In this document: positions 53,032 to 62,400 of the stretch, in pieces
How the letters are laid out: each line of letters starts with the position of its first letter
Numbering within the stretch: position 1 is the first letter of the stretch
From: Amblyomma americanum
Taxonomy: Eukaryota > Arthropoda > Arachnida > Ixodida > Ixodidae
NCBI RefSeq assembly: GCF_052857255.1
Contig: NW_027526503.1
Span: 62,001 to 126,000, forward strand
Reading direction: 5' to 3'
DNA length: 64,000 bases
Notes under the pieces: generated by a model
What the model saw: the letters and a program-made list of their open reading frames with translations, nothing else
Told to the model about the DNA's origin: nothing
Database searches by the model: none
Position numbers and translations under genes: made by a program

Positions 53032-53229
53032 AAAACCGATGTGTTCAGATTTAGCTCGTTTCGGTCTAAAACAGCTTGTTTCGTTGGATTAAGCACGAAT
53101 ACATGCTTTTCGCGCAGTTAAAAGAGAAAAAGTTTTGACGCGTATCCCATGCACACTTGTAAAACCGATATGTTCAGATCTAGCTCGTTTTGGTCTAAAA
53201 CAGCTTGTTTCGTTGTATTAAGCACAAAT

Positions 53230-53241
53230 ACATGCTTTTTG
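53230..53241 (+). repeat. Target-site duplication, 5' side, LINE copy 2
   Basis: ACATGCTTTTTG directly before the tRNA-like head of copy 2, repeated at 56,440-56,451. Same sequence as for copy 1, as expected for a duplicated insertion. Confidence 0.9.
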
Positions 53242-53243
53242 AT

Positions 53244-53316
53244 GCAGCGATGGCGTAGAGGTAGAACATCCGCCTCGCGTGCAGGAGAACCGGGGTTCAA
53301 ATCCTGGTGCCGCGCA
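53244..53316 (+). promoter_or_regulatory. tRNA-like head with Pol III A and B boxes, copy 2
   Basis: Same tRNA-like segment in copy 2, with the A box at 53,251-53,261 and the B box at 53,294-53,304. I see no differences from copy 1 within it. It is followed by an A9 run at 53,333-53,341 (A10 in copy 1). It shares the degenerate acceptor stem of copy 1, so it is not a usable tRNA. Confidence 0.75.
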
Positions 53317-53351
53317 ATTCTCCACCGTGTTTAAAAAAAAACCGCGTGTCG

Positions 53352-53396
53352 ATGGAATTGCATAACCAGGCCTGGAGTGCGGCCTTATCTCGATGA
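53352..53396 (+). other. Very short upstream ORF overlapping the LINE ORF (ATGA)
   Basis: ATG at 53,352 opens a 14-codon frame (MELHNQAWSAALSR) whose TGA (53,394-53,396) overlaps the main-ORF ATG (53,393-53,395) as ATGA. Small first ORFs overlapping the main ORF have been described in RTE elements, and an ATGA overlap would suit termination-reinitiation. The peptide is too short for homology, so translation is unproven. In copy 1 the equivalent frame begins two codons earlier (ATG at 48,726) and its TGA overlaps a GTG. Confidence 0.35.
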
Positions 53397-56300
53397 CCAG
53401 AACCGACAACGCACTCTCTCACCAGAACAGGATTTGGCCACCCTGGTGTAGTACTTGGCCACAACCTTCTATGATCAAACCAATTAACCCTCGGCCCTCA
53501 GTCCCCAGCGGCTGCAGAGCAACTGACCACGGCGGCGGTCAGACCTGTGACGCAGCGGAGGGTGCTAAGAATCTCTGGCTCCGGACAGGCCGCCATTGGA
53601 ATCTGAACCTGGCAACGTTTAACGCTAGAACTTTAGCTAGTGAGGCTAGCCTAGCAGTGCTGTTCGAGGAACTAGCGGGAATTAAATGGGATGTGATAGG
53701 GCTTAGCGAAGTTAGGAGGACAGGTGAGGCGTATACAGTACTAAAGGACGGACACATACTGTGCTATCGCGGGTTAGAGGATAGACGAGAACTAGGTGTG
53801 GGTTTCCTCATTAATAAGGATATAGCTGGCAACGTAGAGGAGTTCTACAGTATTAACGAGAGGGTAGCAGCTATAGTAATTAGGCTGAATAGGAGGTACA
53901 AGCTGAAAGTGGTGCAGGCCTACGCACCCACATCTAGCCATGATGACCAGGCCGTTGAAAGCTTCTATGAGGACGTAGAATCAGCAATGAATAAAGTAAA
54001 ATCGCAGTACACTGTACTGATGGGTGACTTCAATGCGAAGGTGGGCAAGAAGCAGGCTGACGACCACGCGGTAGGTGACTATGGGATAGGCTCTAGAAAT
54101 AGCAGGGGAGAGTTATTAGTCGAATTCGCGGATAGAAATAATTTACGGATCATGAATACCTTCTTCCGCAAACGAGAAAACAGGAAGTGGACCTGGAAGA
54201 GCCCCAATGGTGAGATTAAAAATGAAATCGACTTCATACTATGCACTAAACCTGGCATCATTAAGGATGTGGCCGTCCTCGGAAGGATGCGTTGCAGCGA
54301 CCATAGAATGGTAACGTCTAGAATTAGCTTAGACTTGAAGAGGGAACGGAAGAAGCTAGCGAAGAAGAAGGCCATTAACCAGTTAGCCGTAAGAGGGAAA
54401 GCACAGGAGTTTAGGATAGCGCTGCAAAACAGATACTCGGCTTTAACTGAGGAAGATGATCTTGATGTTCATTCGATGCACGATAACCTGACATCAATAA
54501 TTACGGAGTGCGCAGTAGAAGTAGGCGGTAGGACAGTTCGAAAAGATACCGGGAAGCTATCTCAGGTGACGAAAGATCTGATTAAGAAGCGCCAAAACAT
54601 GAAGGCATCTCACACTACCGATAGAATAGAACTAACGGAGCTATCAAAGTTAATAAATAAGCGCAAGATAGCCGACATAAGGAAGTTTAATATGGAGAGA
54701 ATCGAGCATGCTATAAAGAACGGAGGTAGCCTAAAAACAGTGAAGAGGAAACCAGGCATAGGTAAAAACCAGATGTATGCATTAAGAGACAAGCAGGGCA
54801 ATGTCATCAGCAATATGGATAAGATAGTTAACGTAGCCGAAGAGTTCTACACAGACCTGTACAGTAGCCAATGTAATCGGAGCGCTAATGAGAAAGACAG
54901 CAGTGCACAGCAATACGTCATCCCGCCAGTTACGAAAGATGAAGTAAAGAAAGCCTTAGAAGCAATGAAAAGGGGAAAAGCAGCTGGGGAGGATCAGGTA
55001 ACAGCAGATCTGTTGAAGGATGGAGGGGACATCGTGCTAGAGAAACTAGCCACCCTGTATACGCAATGCCTTATGACCTCGACTGTACCAGAAGCTTGGA
55101 AGAATGCAAACATTATCTTAATTCATAAGAAGGGAGACGCCAAGGACTTGAAAAATTACAGGCCGATCAGCTTACTATCCGTTGCCTACAAAGTATTTAC
55201 TAAGGTGATCGCTAATAGAGTCAGGGCAACGTTAGACTTTAATCAACCAAATGATCAGGCAGGCTTTCGTAAAGGATATTCTACAATAGATCATATTCAC
55301 ACTATCAATCAGGTGATAGAGAAATGCGCAGAATATAACCAACCTCTATATATAGCTTTCATTGATTACGAGAAAGCATTCGACTCAGTGGAAACCTCAG
55401 CAGTCATACAGGCATTGCGTAATCAGGGGGTAGAAGAGCCTTATGTCAAAATACTGGAAGATATATGTAGCAACTGCACAGCTACTATAGTCCTCCATAA
55501 AGTCAGCAATAAAATTCCAATAAGGAAGGGCGTCAGGCAAGGAGACACGATCTCGCCAATGCTGTTCACCGCATGTTTGCAGGAGATATTTCGAGGCCTG
55601 AATAGGGAAGAGTTGGGAATAAGAATAAATGGAGAATACCTAAATAATCTGAGATTTGCTGATGACATTGCCTTGCTGAGTCACTCAGGAGGTGAACTGC
55701 AAATCATGATCAACGAGTTAGACAGGCAGAGCAGATCGATGGGTCTAAAAATTAACATGCAGAAAACCAAGGTAATGTTCAACAGCCTAGCAAGGAAACA
55801 ACAGTTCACAATTGGCAGCGAGAGCCTAGAAATGGTGCCGGAATACGTCTACTTAGGGCAGGTAGTGACAGCTGATCCGGATCATGAGAGGGAGATAACT
55901 AGAAGGATAAGAATGGGGTGGAGCGCATATGGCAAATTCTCGCAGATCATGAGTGGCAGTTTACCAATTTCCCTCAAGAGGAAAGTGTACAACAGCATAA
56001 TCTTACCGGTACTCACCTACGGGGCAGAAACGTGGAGGCTAACGAAAAGAGTTCAGCTTAAGTTAAGGACAACGCAGCGAGCCATGGAAAGAAAAATGAT
56101 AGGTGTACCGTTAAGAGATCGGAAGCGGGCAGAGTGGGTGAGGGAACAAACACGGGTTAATGACATCCTAGTCGAAATCAAGAGAAAGAAATGGGCTTGG
56201 GCAGGGCATGTAATGCGAAGGCAAGATAACCGCTGGTCTTTAAGGGTAACGGAGTGGGTTCCAAGAGAAAGTAAGCGTAGCAGGGGGCGGCAGAAGGTTA

Positions 56301-56410
56301 GATGGGCGGATGAGATTAAGAAGTTTGCAGGCAAAGGGTGGATGCAGCTGGCAAAGGATAGGGTTAATTGGAGAGACATGGGAGAGGCCTTTGCCCTGCA
56401 GTGGGTGTAG
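53393..56410 (+). CDS. RTE-type LINE polyprotein: endonuclease and reverse transcriptase
   Basis: 1,005 residues, uninterrupted. An APE/EEP endonuclease at about 70-310 nicks the target: FNART (N77), LSEVR (E106), YAPT (Y177), GDFNA (D212, N214), WTW (266-268), EIDFIL (D280) and SDH (D303, H304), so all expected catalytic positions are present. The linker (~310-510) is basic. A reverse transcriptase at about 515-800 copies the element's RNA at the nick: NYRPISLLS (588-596), DQAGFRKGYST, FIDYEKAFDS (D658), RQGDTISP (715-722) and FADD (D757, D758). The C-terminal region (~840-1005) has WAWAGHVMRRQDNRW and a K/R- and W-rich end typical of RTE proteins. There is no gag-like ORF1 and no RNase H. 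Length and layout fit RTE. The ATG at 53,393 is the first in frame and has weak start context (T at -3); M27 is an alternative start still upstream of the endonuclease. Confidence 0.95.
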   Translation: MTRTDNALSHQNRIWPPWCSTWPQPSMIKPINPRPSVPSGCRATDHGGGQTCDAAEGAKNLWLRTGRHWNLNLATFNARTLASEASLAVLFEELAGIKWDVIGLSEVRRTGEAYTVLKDGHILCYRGLEDRRELGVGFLINKDIAGNVEEFYSINERVAAIVIRLNRRYKLKVVQAYAPTSSHDDQAVESFYEDVESAMNKVKSQYTVLMGDFNAKVGKKQADDHAVGDYGIGSRNSRGELLVEFADRNNLRIMNTFFRKRENRKWTWKSPNGEIKNEIDFILCTKPGIIKDVAVLGRMRCSDHRMVTSRISLDLKRERKKLAKKKAINQLAVRGKAQEFRIALQNRYSALTEEDDLDVHSMHDNLTSIITECAVEVGGRTVRKDTGKLSQVTKDLIKKRQNMKASHTTDRIELTELSKLINKRKIADIRKFNMERIEHAIKNGGSLKTVKRKPGIGKNQMYALRDKQGNVISNMDKIVNVAEEFYTDLYSSQCNRSANEKDSSAQQYVIPPVTKDEVKKALEAMKRGKAAGEDQVTADLLKDGGDIVLEKLATLYTQCLMTSTVPEAWKNANIILIHKKGDAKDLKNYRPISLLSVAYKVFTKVIANRVRATLDFNQPNDQAGFRKGYSTIDHIHTINQVIEKCAEYNQPLYIAFIDYEKAFDSVETSAVIQALRNQGVEEPYVKILEDICSNCTATIVLHKVSNKIPIRKGVRQGDTISPMLFTACLQEIFRGLNREELGIRINGEYLNNLRFADDIALLSHSGGELQIMINELDRQSRSMGLKINMQKTKVMFNSLARKQQFTIGSESLEMVPEYVYLGQVVTADPDHEREITRRIRMGWSAYGKFSQIMSGSLPISLKRKVYNSIILPVLTYGAETWRLTKRVQLKLRTTQRAMERKMIGVPLRDRKRAEWVREQTRVNDILVEIKRKKWAWAGHVMRRQDNRWSLRVTEWVPRESKRSRGRQKVRWADEIKKFAGKGWMQLAKDRVNWRDMGEAFALQWV

Positions 56411-56416
56411 TAGGGC

Positions 56417-56439
56417 TGATGATGATGATGATGATGATG
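56417..56439 (+). repeat. (TGA)n 3' tail of LINE copy 2
   Basis: Same trinucleotide tail and, as far as I can count, the same length as in copy 1. Microsatellite tails change length easily, so equal length supports recent duplication. On the opposite strand it reads as a histidine-rich frame, which is not a gene. Confidence 0.85.
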
Positions 56440-56451
56440 ACATGCTTTTTG
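56440..56451 (+). repeat. Target-site duplication, 3' side, LINE copy 2
   Basis: ACATGCTTTTTG following the (TGA)n tail of copy 2. The satellite monomer resumes with CGCAGTTATAAG. Confidence 0.9.
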
Positions 56452-59400
56452 CGCAGTTATAAGAGAAAACGTTTTGACGCGTATCACATGCACACTTGTA
56501 AAACCGATATGTTCAGATCTAGCTCGTTTTGGTCTAAAACAGCTTGTTTCGTTGTATTAAGCACGAATACATGCTTTTCGCGCAATTATAAGAGAAAAAG
56601 TTTTGACGCGTATTAGAGGAAAACTTGTAAAACTGATGTGTTGTGATTTAGCTCGTTTCGGTCTAAAACAGCTTGTTTCGTTGTATTAAGCACGAATACA
56701 TGCTTTTCGCGAGTTATAAGAGAAAAAGTTTTGACGCGTATCAGAGGAACACTCGTAAAACCAATGTGTTGTGATTTAGCTCGTTTCGGTCTAAAACAGC
56801 TTGTTTCGTTGGATTCATCACGAATATATGCTTTCCGCGCAGTTATAGAAGAAAAAGTTTTGACGCTTATTAGAGGGACCCTTGTGAAACCGATGTGTTC
56901 AGATTTAGCTCATCTCGGTCTAAAACAGCTTGTTTCGTTGTTTTAAGCACGTATACATGCTTTTCGCGCAGTTATAAGAGAAAAAGTTTTGACGCGTATC
57001 AGAGAAACACTTGTAAAACCGATGTGCTGTGATTTAGGTCGTTTCGGACTAAAACAGCTTGTTTCGTTGTATTAAGCACGAATACGTGCTTTTCGCGCAG
57101 TTATAAGAGAAAAAGTTTTGACGCGTATCAGAGGAGAACTTGTAAAACCGATGTGTTGTGATTTAGCTCGTTTCGGTCCAAAACAGCTTGTTTCGTTGTA
57201 TAAAGCAAGAATACATGCTTTTCGAGCTGTTATGAGAGAAAATGTTTTGACGCGTATTAGGGAGACTTCTAAAACCGATGTGTTGTGATTTAGCTCGTTT
57301 CTGTCTAAAACAGCTTGTTTCGTTGTATTAAGCACGAATACATGCTTTTCGCGCAGTTATAAGAGAAAAAGTTTCGACGCGTATCAGAGGAAAACTTGTA
57401 AAACCGATGTGTTGTGATTTGCCTCGTTTCGGTCTAAAACAGCTTGTTTCTTTGGATTAAGCACGAATACATGCTTTTCGCGCAATTATAAGAGAAAAAG
57501 TTTTGACGCGTATCACGTGGATACTTGTAAAACCGATGTGTTGTGATTTAGCTCGTTTCGGTCTAAAACCGCTTGTTTCGAAGTTTTAAGCACGAATACA
57601 TGCTTTTCGCGCAGTTATAGAAGAAAACGTTTTGACGCGTATTAGGGAGACTTGTAAAACCGATGTGTTGTGATTTAGCTCGTTTCGGTCTAAAACATCT
57701 TGTTTCGTTGTATTAAGCACGAATACATGCTTTTCGCGCAGTTATAAGAGAAAAAGTTTTGACGCGTATCAGAGGAACACTTGTAAAACCGATGTGTTCA
57801 GATTTACCTCGTTTCGGTCTAAAACAGCTTGTTTCGTTGTATTAAGCACGAATACATGCTTTTCGCGCAGTTATAAGAGAAAAAGTTTTGACGCGTATCA
57901 GAGGAAAAATTGTAAAACCGATGTGTTGTGATTTAGCTCGTTTCGGTCTAAAACAGCTTGTTTCGTTGGATTAATCACGAATACGTGCTTTTCGCGCAGT
58001 TATAAGAAAAAAAAATTTTGACGCGTGTCACAAGGACACTTGTAAAACCGATGTGTTCAGATTTAGCTCGTTTCGGTCTAAAACAGGTTGTTTCGTTGGA
58101 TTAAGCACGAATACATGCTTTTCGCGCAGTTATAAGAGAAAAAGTTTTGACGCGTATCACGTGGATACTTGTAAAACCGATGTGTTCAGATATAGCTCGT
58201 TTTGGTATAAAACAGCTTGTTTCGTTGTTTTAAGCACGAATACATGCTTTTCGCGCAGTTATAGAAGGAAAAGTTTTGACGCGTATTAGAGACTTGTAAA
58301 ATCGATGTGTTGTGATTTAGCTCGTTTCGTTCTAAAACAGCTTGTTTCGTTGTTTTAAGCACGAATACATGCTTTTCGCGGATATATAGAAGAAAAAGTT
58401 TTGACGCGTATTAGAGAGACTTGTAAAACCGATGTGTTGTGATTTAGCTCGTTTCTGTCTAAAACAGCTTGTTTCGTTGTATTAGGCACGAATACATGCT
58501 TTTTGCGCAGTTATAAGAGAAAACGTTTTGACGCGTATCACATGCACACTTCTAAAACGATATGTTCACACCTAGCTCGTTTCGGACTAAAACAGCTTGT
58601 TTCGTTGTATTAAGCAAGAATACATGCTTTTCGCGCAGTTATAAGAGAAAAAGTTTTGACGCGTATCAGAGGAGAACTTGTAAAACCGATGTGTTGTGAT
58701 TTAGCTCGTTTCGGTCTAAAACAGCTTGTTTCGTTGTATAAAGCAAGAATACATGCTTTTCGCGCTGTTATAAGAGAAAAAGTTTTGACGCGTATTAGGG
58801 AGACTTGTAAAACCGATGTGTTGTGATTGACCTCGTTTCGGTCTAAAACAGCTTGTTTCGTTGGATTAAGCACGAATACATGCTTTTCGCGCAGTTATAA
58901 GAAAAAAAGTTTTGACGCGTATCACGTGGATACTTGTAAAACCGATGTGTTGTGATTTAGCTCGTTTCGGTCTAAAACCGCTTGTTTCGTTGGATTAAGC
59001 ACGAATACACGCTTTTCGCGCAGTTATAAGAGAAAACGTTTTGACGCGTATCACGTGGATACTTGTAAAACCGATGTGTTCAGATATAGCTCGTTTTGGT
59101 ATAAAACAGCTTGTTTCGTTGTTTTAAGCACGAATACATGCTTTTCGCGCAGTTATAGAAGAAAAAGTTTTGACGCGTATTAGAGAGACGTAAAACCGAT
59201 GTGTTCAGATATAGCTCGTTTTGGTCTAAAACAGCTTGTTTCGTTGTATTAAGCACGAATACATGCTTTTCGCGCAGTTATAAGAGAAAAAGTTTTGACG
59301 CGTATCAGAGGAAAACTTGTAAAACTGATGTGTTGTGATTTAGCTCGTTTCGGTCTAAAACAGCTTGTTTCGTTGTATTAAGCACGAATACATGCTTTTC

Positions 59401-62400
59401 GCGCAGTTATAAGAGAAAAAGTTTTGACGCGTATCACGTGGATACTTGTAAAACCGATGTGTTCAGATATAGCTCGTTTTGGTATAAAACAGCTTGTTTC
59501 GTTGTTTTAAGCACGAATACATGCTTTTCGCGCAGTTATAGAAGAAAAAGTTTTGACGCGTATTAGAGAGACGTAAAACCGATGTGTTCAGATATAGCTC
59601 GTATTGGTATAAAACAGCTTGTTTCGTTGTTTTAAGCACGAATACATGCTTTTCGCGCAGTTATAGCAGGAAAAGCTTAGACGCGTATTAGAGACTTGTA
59701 AAACCGATGTGTTGTGATTTAGCTCGTTTCTGTCTAAAACAGTTTGTTTCGTTGTATTAAGCACGAATACATGCTTTTTGCGCAGTTATAAGAGAAAACG
59801 TTTTGACGCGTATCACATGCACACTTGTGAAACCGATATGTTCAGATCTAGCTCGTTTTGGTCTAAAACAGCTTGTTTCGTTGTATTAAGCACGAATACA
59901 TGCTTTTCGCGCAGTTATAAGAGAAAAAGTTTTGACGCGTATCAGAGGAAAACTTGTAAAACCAATGTGTTGTGATTTAGCTCGTTTCGGTCTAAAACAG
60001 CTTGTTTCGTTGGATTCATCACGAATACATGCTTTTCGCGCAGTTATAGAAGAAAAAGTTTTGACGCTTATTAGAGGGACCCTTGTAAAACCGATGTGTT
60101 CAGATTTAGCTCATTTCGGTCTAAAACAGCTTGTTTCGTTGTTTTAAGCACGAATACATGCTTTTCGCGCTGTTATAAGAGAAAAAGTTTTGACGCGTAT
60201 TAGGGAGACTTGTAAAACCGATGTGTTGTGATTTAGCTCGTTTCTGTCTAAAACAGCTTGTTTCGTTGTATTAAGCACGAATACATGCTTTTTGCGCAGT
60301 TATAAGAGAAAACGTTTTGACGCGTATCACATGCACACTTGTAAAACCGATACGTTCAGATCTAGCTCGTTTTGGTCTAAAACAGCTTGTTTCGTTGTAT
60401 TAAGCACGAATACATGCTTTTCGCGCAGTTATAAGAGAAAAAGTTTTGACGCGTATCAGAGGAACACTTGTAAAACCGATGTGCTGTAATTTAGCTCGTT
60501 TCGGACTAAAACAGCTTGTTTCGTTGTATTAAGCAAGAATACATGCTTTTCGCGCAGTTATAAGAGAAAAAGTTTTGACGCATATCAGAGGAGAACTTGT
60601 AAAACCGATGTGTTGTGATTTAGCTCGTTTCGGTTAAAACAGCTTGTTGCGTTGTATAAAGCAAGAATACATGCTTTTCGCGCTGTTATAAGAGAAAAAG
60701 TTTTGACGCGTAATATGGAGACGTAAAACCGATGTGTTGTGATTGACCTCGTTTCGGTCTAAAACAGCTTGTTTCGTTGGATTAAGCACGAATACATGCT
60801 TTTCGCGCAGTTATAAGAGAAAAAGTTTTGACGCGTATCACGTGGATACTTGTAAAACCGATGTGTTGTGATTTAGCTAGTTTCTGTCTAAAACAGCTTG
60901 TTTCGTTGTATTAAGCACGAATACATGCTTTTTCCGCAGTTATAAGAGAAAACGTTTTGACGCGTATCAGAGGAAAACTTGTAAAACCGATAAGTTGTGA
61001 TTAAGCTCGTTTCGGTCTAAAACAGCTTGTTTCGTTGTATTAAGCACGAATACATGCTTTTCGCGCAGTTATAAGAGAAAAAGTTTTGACGCCTATCAGA
61101 GGAACACTCGTAAAACCAATGTGTTGTGATTTAGCTCGTTTCGGTCTAAAACAGCTTGTTTCGTTGGATTAATCACGAATAAATGCTTTTCGCGCAGTTA
61201 TAAGAGAAAAAGTTTTGACGCGTGTCACAAGGACACTTGTAAAACCGATGTGTTCAGATTTAGCTCGTTTCGGTCTAAAACAGCTTGTTTCGTTGGATTA
61301 AGCACGAATACATGCTTTTCGCGCAGTTATAGAAGGAAAAGTTTTGACGCGTATTAGAGACTTGTAAAACCGATGTGTTGTGATTTAGCTCGTTTCTGTC
61401 TAAAACAGCTTGTTTCGTTGTATTAAGCACGAATATATGCTTTTTGCGCAGTTATAAGAGAAAACGTTTTGACGCGTATCACATGCACACTTGTGAAACC
61501 GATATGTTCAGATCTAGCTCGTTTTGGTCTAAAACAGCTTGTTTCGTTGTATTAAGCACGAATACATGCTTTTCGCGCAGTTATAAGAGAAAAAGTTTTG
61601 ACGCGTATCAGAGGAAAACTTGTAAAACTGATGTGTTGTGATTTAGCTCGTTTCGGTCTAAAACAGCTTGTTTCGTTGTATTAAGCACGAATACATGCTT
61701 TTCGCGCAGTTATAAGAGAAAAAGTTTTGACGCGTATCAGAGGAACACTCGTAAAACCACTGTGTTGTGATTTAGCTCGTTTCGGTCTAAAATAGCTTGT
61801 TTCGTTGGATTCATCACGAATACATGCTTTTAGCGCAGTTATAGAAGAAAAAGTTTTGACGCTTATTAGAAAGACGCTTGTAAAACCGATGTGTTCAGAT
61901 TTAGCTCATCTCGGTCTAAAACAGCTTGTTTCGTTGTTTTAAGCACGAATACATGCTTTTCGCGCTGTTATAAGAGAAAAAGTTTTGACGCGTATCAGAG
62001 GAACACTCGTAAAACCAATGTGTTGTGATTTAGCTCGTTTCGGTCTAAAACAGCTTGTTTCGGAGGATTCATCACGAATACATTCATTTCGCGCAGTTTT
62101 GGCGCTTATTAGAGGGACCCTTGTAAAACCGATGTGTTCAGATTTAGCTCATCTCGGTCTAAAACAGCTTGTTTCGTTGTTTTACGCAGGAATACAAGCT
62201 TTTCGCGCAGTTATAAGAGAAAAAGATTTGACGCGTATCAGAGGAACACTTGTAAAACCGATGTGCTTTGATTTAGCTCGTTTCGGACTAAAACAGCTTG
62301 TTTCGTTGTATTAGGCAAGAATACATGCTTTTCGCGCAATTATAAGAGAAAAAGTTTTGACGCGTATCAGAGGAGAACTTGTAAAACCGATGTGTTGTGA

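Larger units (their letters stand above)
51819..53241 (-). repeat. Satellite array, inverted arm, between the LINEs
   Basis: About 11 inverted monomers (1,423 bp) separating the two LINE copies. They align monomer by monomer with 47,196-48,620 upstream of copy 1, apart from scattered substitutions and one replaced stretch at about 52,959-53,031. Together with one LINE they make up one ~4.62-kb repeat unit. No coding sequence is seen. Confidence 0.94.
51819..56439 (+). repeat. 4.62-kb LINE-bearing tandem unit B
   Basis: About 11 inverted monomers plus LINE copy 2, colinear with unit A. The LINE parts differ at about 15 positions and two single-base indels by eye (roughly 0.5 per cent). Unit B carries the intact LINE ORF. 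Its satellite part contains one replaced stretch (52,959-53,031). Confidence 0.85.
53242..56439 (+). mobile_element. RTE-clade LINE, copy 2 (full length, intact ORF)
   Basis: A 3,198-bp element with the same ends, same 12-bp target-site duplication and same insertion point in the monomer as copy 1. The equal length arises because its A-run is one base shorter and its ORF one base longer. The ORF is open throughout. The identical flanks, including private satellite variants, show that this is a duplicate of the same insertion and not an independent jump. Confidence 0.95.

Noticed and set aside
48621..56439. LTR retrotransposon or viral polymerase
   Set aside because: No long terminal repeats, no integrase, protease or RNase H. 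The endonuclease plus reverse transcriptase in one frame with a trinucleotide tail is a non-LTR RTE-type element.
48609..56451. Two independent LINE insertions at a preferred target in the monomer
   Set aside because: Private satellite variants are shared on both flanks and the tails have equal length. Duplication of one insertion explains this without invoking site specificity.
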